NCBI GenBank assembly: GCA_034359265.1
Contig: CP136890.1
Span: 41,948,501 to 42,012,500 of the forward strand
Direction of reading: 5' to 3'
DNA from: Canna indica
Taxonomy: Eukaryota > Streptophyta > Magnoliopsida > Zingiberales > Cannaceae
Length of the DNA: 64,000 nucleotides
In this document: one piece after another, positions 34,094-45,596 of the stretch
Layout of the letters: the number at the start of each line of letters is the position of its first letter
Position numbering within the stretch: the first letter of the stretch is position 1
Notes under the pieces: model-generated
Told to the model about the DNA's origin: nothing
Database searches by the model: none
What the model saw: only the letters and a program-made list of their open reading frames with translations
Position numbers and translations under genes: made by a program

Positions 34094-35238
34094 AGCAATT
34101 TTTTATAATTGAATTTGGAAAATAAGAAATTCTCAAATGCGAATCTTAGAATGGAATTTCTTAAATCGAATTTGGATGGAATCAATATTGATTTTGCTCC
34201 TGGCTAGAGACTTTGATTAAAAATTAAAAAATATATAAAAATATATAAAAATATATAAAAAATAATTTTAATTTATATAAAAAAGAGGTATAATAAAAAT
34301 GATGTGTTAGATTTTTAAAAATATATTTTCAAACACTCTAATCAGTTAGAGACTTTGGTTAAAAATTAAAAAAAATATAAAAAAAATATAAAAAATAATT
34401 TTAATTTGTAAAAAAAAAGATATAATAGAAATGAGGTGTTAGATTCTAAAAAATACTTTTTCAAACTCTCTAATGATATATATAAATGATGTGTTAGAGT
34501 TTAAAAAATATATTTTCAAAGTCTCTAAATCATTAGAGAGTTTTGCACAAAGTCTATAAATTTAAATTTAAATTAAAAAATATAAAATATTTTTGATATT
34601 ATAGACTTTGGGCAAAAGTCTCTAATGTATTAAATTTTATCTAGAGACTTTTGTCTAAAGTCTATAGAACTAATTTTTAATTATGATGTTAATAAAATAT
34701 TTTTTGTCCAAAATATTTTGATAGACTCTAGCATATCTTTTATATCACATATTTTCTTTTGTGAATTAAATTTTATTTTTTATAATTATAAAATTACTAT
34801 AAACAAAAGTCTCTAACTCATTAGAGACTTTTATGCAAAGCCTATAATAGATTCATATATTTTTTTAAAATATATTTAAATTTATAAAATAATTTTTTAA
34901 TGATACAAAAGATGTATTATGATAAAGAAAAATATTTTACATCAAAATATTTCATAATTTTTAATTTAAATTCAAATTTATAGACTTTGTACAAAAGTCT
35001 AATACATTATAGAGTTTGGAAAATATATTTTTTATTCTCTAATATCTTATTTTTATCATAAAAAATATTTTATAAATTAAGATTATTTTTTAAATAGTTT
35101 TTAATATTTTTTTAATATTTTTGGCCAAAGTCTCCAACCAGTTACAGACTTTGGCCAGGGGCAAAATCGGTATTGATTCCACCCAAATCCGGATTTGGGA
35201 ATTTCTCATTTCCCAAATCTGGATATGGGAAATTGCTC
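34094..35238. mobile_element. Non-autonomous Mutator-like element (1145 bp)
   Basis: A perfect 10-bp duplication AAAAAAATAA flanks it (34084-34093 and 35239-35248). Its ends are inverted repeats: the left begins AGCAATTTTTTATAATTG, the right on the other strand GAGCAATTTCCCATATCC, and similarity continues about 120 bp inward to a 'ggaatcaatattgatttt' phrase on both sides. A 9-10 bp duplication with long terminal inverted repeats indicates a MULE; a low-complexity duplication is weaker proof than a complex one. The interior is very AT-rich and has no gene. It contains repeated short palindromes of the form agacttt...aaagtct. Confidence 0.75.
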
Positions 35239-35265
35239 AAAAAAATAATCGCAAGCATCAGAGAG

Positions 35266-35610
35266 TGCGGCTACTGCTATGAGCCGTGCACCCCTGTGGG
35301 GAAAGGTTTTAATACAGAAACCCCATTCGTCAAATGACCAAAATGCCTCTTAACTTAAGTCAAGTCTAAAACTAGCCATAACTCGACCAATACAAGCTCG
35401 ATTCGAGTTCCGTTTGAACCTCCGGACTCATCTCGAACCCAACTACTCATCTAAAGACTAATCAAACTTAGATAATTTAATTACCTTGTGTGCAAAGGCC
35501 AATCTTCAATTCACGCCATCCGACGTTTCATCCGGCCCGTCCTAGCACGCGGCCAAATTATCCTGCTGAAATAATTGAATAAAAATATTTTAAAAATTAT
35601 GGGTATTAAA
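35266..35610 (-). repeat. Fragment of a Tekay-like LTR (LTR start)
   Basis: It matches 9166-9521, including gggaaaggttttaatac and the LTR start (here TTTAATACCC on the minus strand). No polypurine tract follows at 35611, so this is a broken or solo LTR piece. The distal LTR part is absent; the junction lies next to the Mutator-like element. Confidence 0.75.
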
Positions 35611-37244
35611 GTGAGTGACGAGTCGAGTAAGGGCTCTGAGGCCGGAAGTAGCGGTGCAGTGGCAGATGAGTCAAGCTAGTGAAAATCAAGTCCTAGTCAT
35701 GTAAAGGAACCGAGGCCAGAAGTAGTGGCTTTGGGGGTGCGAGGACTGCTCTCGGAGGTTCAAGCCGAGCTCGCCGAAGAGAGTAAGGCAGGATCGCACG
35801 TGAGGAGTCGAGTAAGGGCTAAGGCTGGAAGTAGCGGCGCTATGGCCGTAGAGTTCCATGGGCATACACAGAGAAAGATGTGAGAAATGTAATTTTATTG
35901 AATAATAAAAAGAGATTGTACGTCAATCTTGACTTGTGGGTGGAGTCTCACACGACCACACTAAAGGGGTCTAGTGTAGGCTCGTGAGATTCGAATAGAA
36001 AATGTTCTATCGAATCCGACGCTCTGTTATGCACAACTAACTACTGGCTTAGTGAGGGGTCTAATGGGTCACTCACAACAGGCTACCATCGTACCGAGCT
36101 TTATGGGATAGAGCTCGAATGCGGCACTAGATGTCTACTAGCATGAACATGTTGCAACACGATCACAGATCTCGTTTACGGATAAAATAGGAAATGTGTT
36201 TCCTATTCGAATGAATTATAAGCACTCGAGGAAGGGGTTCCTCGTAACCCTAACATGTAGGGTTCGGCGCACGATGAAGTCAACCCGACCTCGGGTCAAG
36301 GTCAAAGTGTTGACCATGGTCAAGTCAAAGTGTTGACTGGACCAAACCCAAGGTTCAAGGTGGGTTGACTAAAAAAAAGAGGGGAATTCAAATTTTATTT
36401 TAATTTGAATAGAATTACGAGTCAAATTTTGAATCCAAATTGGAGGGGAGACCAATCTCCCATGCGCCTAGCCTCCCTATTAAATAGGGAGATTAGTTTG
36501 TTGACTCCCTATTTGATAGGGAGATGAATTAATAGGTTTAATTTAAGCCTATTTGATAGGTAAAAATAATTGAAGATAAACTCCAAAATTTTGAATTCCA
36601 GGGTGGGCTAGAATTTGGATAGAGAAGGCTATTGTAGCCGCCTCTTGTAGATATAATAGGGGTGTGGCCGACCACCTCCTTGAATTATTTTGATCAGCAA
36701 AATTCGTGCTCCCTCTCCAATTGAAATGCCGCCTCTTGGAGTTCTCCCTCTCCTCCTTTTGCTAGCTTGGTGAAGCTCCGCCAGATTGTTTCCTTGCTGG
36801 AAATCGCCACCAGTCTGATTCTTTAGATGTGTCCAAAAATAACAGTAAGGTATCCCTATCATTGTGCATTCGTTCTTAAGGTTTCTCATTGCTTTTCTCT
36901 CATGCTTTGTTGTTCGGTTCTTGGTGGAAGGGCCGACCCTTCATTTGAGCAAATAGGAGTTGAAAAACATTGTCCGTTGAGCCATGACGAGCTCGACAGG
37001 TCACTGCCCTTATTGTTATGAGGTGCTTGGTGTGGACTTGCGTTGGAGAGCGTGCACGTGTGCATCTTGGATTTGGGATTGGAGCACCCCCCCTTTGCCC
37101 TACGGCTTAAGGTATTACTTATGCTCCTTCCTCTCATGTTGAATTCGATAGTATCGCTAAAGTAGATCGCTGTTTTTGGGATGTTTGAATACTTTTAATT
37201 CATTGTTTCTGCCGCGTTTTCCTCTCCACATCCCAATAGAACAC
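35611..37244 (+). other. LTR-like region, unclassified
   Basis: No gene is recognised. A ~45-bp direct repeat containing gagtcgagtaagggct and ggaagtagcgg occurs at about 35611 and 35798. Downstream, 'gtaattttattgaataataaaaagag' type text, two copies of gtcaaagtgttgac near 36305-36336, and a possible TATA-type stretch (gatataatagggg, 36651) look like the U3/R part of a retrotransposon LTR on the plus strand. No LTR partner, primer site or boundaries can be shown. It ends where the gag-only fragment begins near 37245. Confidence 0.35.
36473..36560. repeat. Three adjacent small hairpins
   Basis: CTCCCTAT-TAA-ATAGGGAG (36473-36491) and CTCCCTAT-TTG-ATAGGGAG (36505-36523) are perfect 8-bp stems with different 3-base loops. 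A shorter one, CCTAT-TTG-ATAGG, follows at 36548-36560. They could be a duplicated stem-loop within an LTR; function is unknown. Confidence 0.8.
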
Positions 37245-37682
37245 AACATGATATGAAAATTAATCAAGAGATCTAAAACTATGAAATATTAAAAAAATAA
37301 AATGTCCGACCCTTCCTTTTGGTTAAACACCAAAAGACCGGCAATTAACCTAGGATTTAAAACCACAAGGTCGGTTAGAGGTCACTAAGGTCTCTGAAGA
37401 GATCAGAAATTAAAAATCTTATTGAAACCAATATCAAGAGTGGATAAAATCGACTCAAATCAATTAAGTTAATAAAACTTCAACTCAAATGAAACGAAGC
37501 AAATTAAGTAAGGAGATGATTACCGAAGTAGTTTTGATGCCAACTTTACCTAAGACATCAAAGTAGCTTGAAGTTGCAACAAAGGGTGGATTTTTCATTC
37601 AAGTCTTGGTCAGCTCCAACTTTTCTTCTTTTCCTAAACCTTGTGTGGTAGCTCCCCCCTACAAGTGAGTATGAAACTTTTG

Positions 37683-38045
37683 CACTACTAGTATAATGGA
37701 CATCAGCAACGGCTGAAGCCGTTGCTGATCCGTTGCTGAAAACCATCAGCAATGGCTTGCAACGACCCCAACCGTTGCAACGGAGCCGTGGCAGAAAAAC
37801 GCGTTGCTGATAATTTAGCAACGGATCAACAACGGCCGCTCGGGCCATTGCTAATAATAGCAACGGGTTTGCCACGGACCCGGTTCCGTTGCTGATAACA
37901 ATTATTAGCAACGGCCCGCGTGTCCATAGCAACGCCGTTAGTGAAAGACCGTTGCTAAGCCATTGCTGTATGACATCAGCAACAGCTTACGATATATTTT
38001 TAGTAACGGCTTTCCCACGGACGACCGTGGGAAAGCCGTTGCTGA
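37683..38045. repeat. CACTA left subterminal repeats
   Basis: The motif AGCAACGGC or its complement GCCGTTGCT recurs about fifteen times in both orientations (for example 37703-37735, 37800-37870, 38025-38045). Such subterminal arrays are the binding sites of TNPA-type proteins in En/Spm elements; the binding role here is inferred from that family. Confidence 0.8.
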
Positions 38046-38325
38046 TGACTACAACCTGCAATCGAAAAAATCTAAAATTCCAAATTTCCATTTAATACAT
38101 TAATACATTATCTAATACATAACTCACACACCCATACATATATTCATTCACACATCACAAATACACCCAGATATACATCAGAACAATTATACTTATATTT
38201 ATAATTATCCACAATCGTATAAAAACTATTCAAATGCAAATTTGAAGTATCAATATCCAAACAAAACAAATTAATCAAGTATAATATCTAAGTTACAAAG
38301 TTAATATATAAAAAAACAATAAATC

Positions 38326-39845
38326 TCACGATGACAATGGAGGATGGTCTGAATCATATGGCGGGGTCTGGAGTGCTTGGGTGTACACCGGCGTGGACTG
38401 ACACGAGGACGATGGATCAGATGATGCCGAGGGGATGCCTGCTCCGATATGAGCTGAGATGTAGCGTAGCATAGCATGCATCTCCGCCATCATTTGACTT
38501 TGATGCGCGACCGTCTCCTCTAGTGTCCTTATCTTGGTACTATGATTAGAACTAGACCTGGAGGTGGAGGGCCGCTCACCAGCATGTAGAGGGATCGATG
38601 CCCCAAGCGAGCCTAGCACAGCTTGCGCATGACCACTATCTGCAAAACCATACACGCGACCGTGGTCCCAGCCACCTACAACCTCGACCCACGCTCCTGT
38701 GTCAAAGTCCTCGGGGGTGCCTCCGCGCTATATCAGCATCTAACTGTAGGTCTCCTACTCGAGTTTAACTTTTTGTTTAATATTCTTCATAAAACTAAAA
38801 TTATAAATAAATAATGATTAATTTAAACAAATATACTTACCTTAATGTATGCAGCGCGGTTGTCGACATACTCCCCCGTCCCATGTACTCGACGGTGAGT
38901 CTGCTCAAACACCGCCATCGGGGAGGGTCGCTGGACAGTCCCGTCGTCCAATACTGTCGTCTACATTTACAAAACAAATACATTAATTAGTTCACAAAAA
39001 AATAAATAAAATATATAATTAAAAGTAAGGTATACATACCATACGGTTCGCGTGCACTGTAATGCAATAGAGCCACCAGTGTGACACGCTGCTCCCCCCG
39101 ATATGTGGTTTCCAGCCGCAGTCGTAGAAACCTCTTGCCATCGATCCATCGATCATAATGCCACGAGCTGGTCCCATATATCCGAAGTAATCCAATTGGG
39201 GTCGTATCCTCGAGTCTCCGCGATGTTAGTGGTCCCAGCTCGGGCCATCGCCTGGGACCGGGCCTGCCCGAGCTGCCCGTTGTACCTCGCCCGGGAAATA
39301 GTCTCCCAAGCAGCGTAAATGAAGGGCCTCTGGTCCTCGGCCCATGTATAACGAGCCTGCAAAATAATAATATCAGTACCAATATTAATCATCATGCATG
39401 TATATATAAAAAAATTAATACGTCCCTCAAACTCGCGCCATAGCATATCGACGTGCTCACTGGGCACGTGAGACCATGTGGGCCATGCCCCTTGCATATA
39501 TCATCGAATGGTAGAAGAAATGCTCCTTGGCACTTCTTCTTGCTCAAACCTGCACAACAAAAATAAAATTTAATATTATATTATGATATAATGAATTTTT
39601 AATGATTCATAATTCATGATATATTACCGCTCCCCAATCACGCTAATTAATCTGTGTGACTCTGCGGTTGGTGGAGGCTGCCACCTGTTCGGCCCGTGTG
39701 GCCGCCTGCGTCCGGATGTACTAGCCTCAGCAGTATCATCGGCAGGAGGATCAACAACAGGAGAATCAACAACATGAGTAAGTGCTGGAGTGTCACCGAT
39801 CGAAGACTCCGAAGCTCTCCTGCGACGATAACCACGACCAAACAT
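38326..39845 (-). pseudogene. TNPA-like (Ptta/En/Spm transposase_24) gene, several exons
   Basis: Exon 1 (39845-39627) begins MFGRGYRRRRASESS and ends LISVIGE before a GT. Exon 2 includes WPTWSHVPSEHVDMLWREFEG (39490-39425), exon 3 YTWAEDQRPFIYAAWETISRAR through SDIWDQLVAL and GGAACHTGGSIAL (39355-39045), exon 4 AVFEQTHRRVHGTGEY (about 38945-38840), and the last exon a Ser-rich C-terminus with a short coiled coil (ETVAHQSQMMAEMHAML). This exon order matches plant 'transposase, Ptta/En/Spm' proteins that bind subterminal repeats. In-frame TGA codons after SSTIR and after DQLVAL make this copy defective. Exon limits are approximate. Confidence 0.75.
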
Positions 39846-39974
39846 ATCTGTCGAATAGACATATAGTTAGATTATTATATTTATAGTAGAGATATATTTA
39901 ATATAATATATACTTTACAATTATTCCTCATCATCTGAGTAATAGTCTTCGAATTCTTCCTCTTATTCATCTTC

Positions 39975-42900
39975 TTAATCTTCTTCATCTCCAGCTTTCT
40001 CAATTTCATGATCGTTATCATCAGCATATTCAACTTCTAATTGAATTAACGCTGTGTCTGCATCCTCGAGTATTGGAATAATACGATCTACAGCAGGAGG
40101 ATCATCTTCTTGATAGAAACCATCTGTAACATCAGGTATCGACTCATTTTCTCCTGCTATCGGATCAATTTTTCCTCTACCTTTAGTCTTACAGACTACA
40201 CGCCAATCTGCTCTATCTTTATTTCGAGCTGGATACGTCGCATAATATTCTTGTTCGGCTTGTGATGCCAATATAAAAGGCTTATTTGCTGCCAATTTCA
40301 ATTTGTAATTAACCTCAACAAGTTTGTATTTTGGATGAACTTTCATGCCCCTTTCTGTTATATCGAAACAATGACATCTAAATAGGATCACTGATTTTAA
40401 GCTGAAGTAGTGCAACTCTATCACTTCTTTCACCAGTCCATAAAAATCCATATCACATTCAACATAGGTTGTCCCTTTCATGCAGACCCCGACATTCATT
40501 GTCTTCTTTATAAATGCATATTCCACCTTGTGAAATTTGTATCCATTAACAAAATATCCGCTATAACAGGACACTAGTCGCGACGGTCCACTAACAAACT
40601 CAAATATTCTTTTATCTATTTCAGCTCGATGATCTTTGCTGTAAGCTTGAATCCATGTAGGGAATTTACGATTTCGTAATCTCTCTAATTCTTGATAGTT
40701 GTGGATAGAGTATTTTTGCACCATCTCAATGTCAAATATTTCAATGAATTGTTCAATCTATGGACAATTGAGTAATACATACAACTGTGCCAAATGATAC
40801 TCTTCCTCGCTTAAGTGTCGAGATGGTCGAGAACCAAAAGCACGACCAGAGTGACAAAATATATTTAAACGTCCATCTGAATGTCGAACGCCCCCGTCGT
40901 CGTTATGTGGAAGACGATCAAATCTTGTCTATACTATCGATTCAAAGTAAAATGAGCAGAATGTTGAAATTTCTTGGATGATATACGATTCAGATATTGA
41001 TCCTTCAACAGCTGCAGTGTTCTTTACTTTTTTCTTCAGACGATTCATGTATCTTTCAAATAAGTACATCCACCGATATTGAACGGGGCCACCAACTCGT
41101 GCCTCGTATGCCATGTGTATCGGTAGATGCTCCATCGAGTCAAAAAATGCAGGAGGGAAAAACTCTCCAGCTTGCATATGATTTCAACAATATTACTTTG
41201 AAGTGTTGACATATCTTCGACTCGAAGGACATTTGCACAAATGTTTCTAAAAAACATACTTAATTCAGTCAACGGACCCCAAATATTATCAGGTAGAAGA
41301 TCTCGAAATGCGATCGGAAGGAATCTCTAAATGAATACATGACAATCATGGCTCTTCATCCTTGATATTATGCAATCATCGACGTTCACACATCGAGATA
41401 AGTTTGAAGCATATCCATTGGGTAATCTGAGTTCTTTTATCCATTGACAAACATCTTTGATATGTTGTTTATTTAACACATACGGGGCCTTCGATTTCAG
41501 ATATCGTCCGTTGACCTCTTGTAACTCCAACTCTGGTCTCTTACAAAGTATTTTCAGATCATGTCAGGCTTTGACATTATCTTTAGTTTTTTCGGAAACA
41601 TCCACCAAAGTGTTGAAAATATTATCAAACACATTTTTTTCAATGTGCATGACATCTAAATTATGTCGAATCAGTAATGAACTCCAATAGGGCAATTCCC
41701 AAAAGATATTTTTTTTCACCCAGTTATGTGTTTGACCAAAGCCTGACACTCTTTCATTCCGACCAAATACTATCTCTGGAAGTGCTCAAACACGTGCTAA
41801 CATTTGTTCACCAGACAACATCGATGGTGGCCCATCTCTTTCGACTCTGCCCTTAGTAAATTTATTACGATTCCTTCGATACTGATGGTTAGCCGGTAGG
41901 AATCGATGATGACAATCAAAGAATGAAATTTTTCGTCCATTCTGAAGACTGATTGATTTAGAGTGTTCCATACAATACAGACAAGAGAGTCGGCCGTGAG
42001 TGCTCCAACCAGACAACATGCCGTATGTTGGGAAATCATTGATTGTCCATAAGATCACGGACTTTAAATTGAAGTTTTGCTTCCGATGACAATCATAAAT
42101 GACTGCTCCCTCAGTCCACAATGTTTTCAATTCATCTATCAAGGGTTTGAGAAAGATGCCAAATTCTTTTCGCGGACCCTTAGGACCCGGAATAATCATC
42201 GAAAGATAAATAAATTCATCTTTCATACACATTGACGGTGGCAAATTATAAACTGTCAGCAGCACTGGCCAAACTGAATAAGGAGTTGTAGAATGTCCAA
42301 ACGGATTAAAATCATCTGTGCACAATCCCAATCTAATATTTCTAGTATCCCTAGCAAATGAAGGATAACATGTATCCAAATGTTTCCATGCTTCACTGTC
42401 GGATGGATGAGTCATTACTGTATCATCTGGACTTCTTGCTTGCCAACTCATGTAGGGGGTCGTCTTTTCCGACATGAATAATCTTTGAAGCCTCGGTGTT
42501 AGTGGAAATTACCGAAGCACCTTAAACGGGATATTTTTCTATCGGACGGATTTCTTCTCCTTGTAACGAGGATGTTGACATACAGGGCATTTATCCAACT
42601 GCACATTTTCTTTATAATATAAAATGCAGTTATTTTGGCACGCGTGTATTTTTTCGTACCCCAGCCCCAATTTTCTCATCAATTTTATAGTTTTATAAAA
42701 AGTTAGCTCAAACTTGCTATCATTAGGCAACATTCCATTAATCAATCCTGCAATCCGATCATACGCAACCCCGCTAATATTACAATCGACCTTGATGTTT
42801 AGGAGCCGCGTCATTGCTGAAAACCTAGTGTATTTAGGACAATTCTCATACAAAGGTTCATCGGCAGCTTTCAACATCTCGTAAAATTTTGCAGCTTCTT

Positions 42901-43399
42901 TATTCGGCAATTCAATCTCTACCATAGTTTGTACTTCTGTGATATCAACCGCTGTAGTATCAGGTGGGACTGACGTCTCAGTAACTCATCGATCAACATT
43001 ATCATTCAGGTGAAATTGACCCCCAAGACTATCAAGTATGATAGTTCTATATGGATTAGATTGACTGGATGAAGAAACACTAGCAAAGGAAGATTCACCA
43101 TGTGTCTGAATGACATGATTGCTCGACGTCCCGACTTCACGTGACTCCCCGTGACAAGTCCATAGAAAATATCTTGGTAGATGCAGAGTGACAGTTTCCC
43201 GATCCAAAAATCGTCCATTCAAGCAAATGCGGCAGGGACATCGGATTTTATCACCGACGCTAATGAATTTTTGATTTGAATAGGCAAAATTTAGGAAGTA
43301 AGTTACGCCTAACCGAAACTCATTCGTTAAAGCTCCACGATCAAGACGTCGGTGCATCCAACTTCGATCAGCCGACATGATTCTGTCAATCAACGACAA
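39975..43399 (-). pseudogene. TNP2/TNPD-type CACTA transposase
   Basis: The frame starts at 43399 (MSLIDRIMSADRSWMHRR), the usual start of the transposase-associated domain, whose Cys motif follows as CPCRICLNGRF. The Transposase_21 core spans about 42475-41564, with LGLCTDDFNPFG, IPGPKGP and the GWSTHGRLSCLYC region; then DUF4218 (LPNGYASNLSRCVN... to about 40929) and DUF4216 (YFVNGYKFH..., 40724 on), the normal order. Everything to 41272 stays in one frame but is cut by stops near 42986, 42539, 42491, 41786, 41564 and 41327. A frameshift near 41180 precedes the C-terminal part. Stops inside conserved domains rule out introns as the explanation. The enzyme would cut at the element ends. Confidence 0.9.
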
Positions 43400-43462
43400 T
43401 TTCTTAGGTTAATGCCTTTAGGTGAGATGGTCCTATTCCTTTCAGGATTTATATTATTTATA

Positions 43463-43626
43463 TTGCACAAAGTATTTCTTTTAACCGCCAACTTCATTCT
43501 AAATTTCGACAGCATTTCCCTACAGTTCAACGAATACGCATATCATCTGGGCGCGTATCGGAGAACAAGAGAGATGCTGCCGAAATTTAGAATAAGTTAA
43601 CGGTTAAAAGAAAAATGTAAGTGCAA
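43463..43626. repeat. Imperfect palindrome upstream of the transposase
   Basis: The arms 43463-43515 and 43573-43626 are inverted copies (ttgcacaaagtatttctttt against aaaagaaaaatgtaagtgcaa, and aaatttcgacagcat against atgctgccgaaattt), with a 57-bp loop. It lies about 65 bp upstream of the transposase ATG, so it is probably in the transcript leader. Confidence 0.85.
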
Positions 43627-43830
43627 TACAAATAATTATATTCCCAAATTGTCCAATCAGGGACAATTCAAGGGTTGTATGTCGTATAAAAGATTATCTA
43701 CTTCTTTTACACAAACATACAACCCCTGAACGGATCTAAGGTTTTGCTAAATCATATCCGACTGGTCGATGCGTACGTGAAACGTATCAACTCGTCGGAT
43801 GGATGATTATTTTCTAAATGTTTCAAGTCA

Positions 43831-44015
43831 GTTCGAGTCCATAGTGGACAATTCCGACACGAGTCCAAATTAGACGATTCCGGCGGAAGTATGAAATGGA
43901 TGATTCCGACGCGAGTCCGAAGTGGATTATTCCGGCGCGAGTCTAAAATTGACGATTCCGCCGCAAGTCCGAAGTGGACGATTCCAACGCGAGTCCACTA
44001 AGGACTACTCCGAAC
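43831..44015. repeat. ~30-bp minisatellite in the CACTA 5' region
   Basis: About six imperfect copies of gacgattccgacgcgagtcc-type units, each with a GTCC...GGA core. It is CG-rich compared with the AT-rich DNA on its right (44016-44280). Confidence 0.8.
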
Positions 44016-44514
44016 TAATTAATATTTTAACTAATTAATTAATATTAATCTACAAAATTTTAACTAATTTAAATAATTAACCTACAATTATTAATCTAAA
44101 ACATAATATTAATCTAACTAAATTAATCTAAAAATCACTCTAAACTCTAACAATTAATCTAAAAATCATAACAATTAATCTAAACCCTAAAAATTAATCT
44201 AACAAATTAAACAATTAATTAAATTATTAATTCAAACAATTAATTAAAAATTAAAAATATATATAAATAATATTATATAGCATTTCCGGCACCGGAGTCC
44301 GTGTCTAGACACTGCATAAACCACCGGCCGAAATCCTATTTTAAGGGTTTCGGCCGGTTATAACAAATAGGGGGTCAGAGGCAGCAAGAAATACCTCGAA
44401 TCAAATGGGAGGCGGAGATCGGAACCGGAGGTCGAGGATGGGGCGACGGCGTCGGAAGAGAGCAGCGGCGGCGGGCAGAGGAAGAGGAAGAAAGGGGCGG
44501 GCGCGATTGCGTGC

Positions 44515-44781
44515 CCTATATAAGCTTATCAGCAACAACTCACTTAGTCGTTAGAAAGACATTGCTGATAAGTTAAATCATCAGCAACGGCTCACTTGTC
44601 CGTTAGAAAGTCGTTGCTAAGGTAATTAATATCTGCAACGGCTCACGTGTCCGTTAGAATGCCGTTGCAGATATGACATATCTGCAATGGCTTGAGCGGC
44701 TATAAGAACGCCGTTGCAAATAGCACTGGCTTGAGCGGTCGTTGTTGATGGCCGTTGCTGAAGAACCAATTTCTAGTAGTG
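44515..44781. repeat. CACTA right subterminal repeats
   Basis: Alternating AGCAACGGC-type motifs in direct and inverted orientation, spaced about 20-25 bp in the pattern 'atcagcaacggctcac...gttagaaag.cgttgct'. They mirror those at the left end. Confidence 0.8.
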
Positions 44782-44937
44782 TTGGTACCCAAATGGCTAT
44801 GGGTCCTTGCGGGTACTCATTTTAGGAATCCAGAAAATCTTTCCAACATTGGGATTCCTTTTAAAAGCACAATCACTAATCATATGACCATATCTACCAC
44901 AACAAAAATAATGACCATCAAATTTCTTATGAGCATG
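44782..44937 (-). pseudogene. Internal gag fragment of the split gag-only element
   Basis: On the minus strand it keeps YFCCGRYGHMISDCAFK and a following WIPK-type phrase that correspond to the second Cys/His cluster and C-terminus of the gag at 19088-20407. The CACTA element bounds it on one side and a gypsy solo LTR on the other. Confidence 0.75.
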
Positions 44938-45596
44938 TGTCACGCCCCAACTCAGGGTCACGTGACTAGCCAGGGTATATGTGCTTATACCCCGCAGCCT
45001 GAATCATGCACATGTCAACTCATAACAATAAATCATAGCAGAAAGAATGTAAAGAGTTTTATTATTCAAAATGAAAACCAAACCAGACTTCATAAGAAGT
45101 AAGTTTAGTAAAAATAGAAAAGTGCGGAAATAATAAATCAAAGTCCAATAGACCACTAATAAATGAAATCCGAAATAAATGACATAAACGTCCCCAAGGG
45201 ACTACAACTCCAAAATGCCAAATAACAGTGCATGACAACTACTACAGACTCAACTACGACCCCTAGCTAGGATTGCTATGAGATCAATGTAGCTCCTCTG
45301 CCCTCCAGCCGTGCCAAGTGCTCCAGCCTACCTCACCGATCATGCTCTGCAAAACAAAAACAACGACAACTGGTGAGTTCAAAGAACTCAATGAGCGGTT
45401 CTACCAACCCCCACGAAAAACCATTCACAAAGATAAAACATAAGCAAAACACCTATCTCAAACAGGAATAAGGTCACGAGGGTGTGACTAACTATTAGGC
45501 CATCTGGCCACCACCTGCCCGAAGGCAACCATCACTCTAGCAGTGAAGTATAACATGCCTAAGCCTACCATGCCCTAATGCAACAACACATACTAC

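Larger units (their letters stand above)
37683..44781 (-). mobile_element. CACTA (En/Spm) transposon, 7.1 kb
   Basis: Its ends are CACTACTAG and CTAGTAGTG, a 9-bp perfect inverted terminus beginning CACTA. It is flanked by TTG (37680-37682 and 44782-44784), the 3-bp duplication typical of this superfamily. Arrays of a TCAGCAACGGC-like motif lie inside both ends. Two minus-strand genes, a TNP2/TNPD-type transposase (43399-39975) and a TNPA-like protein (39845-38326), match the standard gene content. It inserted into the gag of the gag-only element. Between the transposase start and the right end lie a palindrome, a minisatellite and a GC-rich stretch (44281-44500), probably the promoter and 5' leader; no other gene is seen there. 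Confidence 0.95.

Noticed and set aside
36629..36889. 86-residue open frame on the minus strand
   Set aside because: It is antisense to LTR-like sequence; the Gly/Arg-rich text has no domain.
37558..37932. 124-residue open frame on the minus strand
   Set aside because: It crosses the CACTA left end into the flanking gag remnant and reads the subterminal repeats; not a gene.
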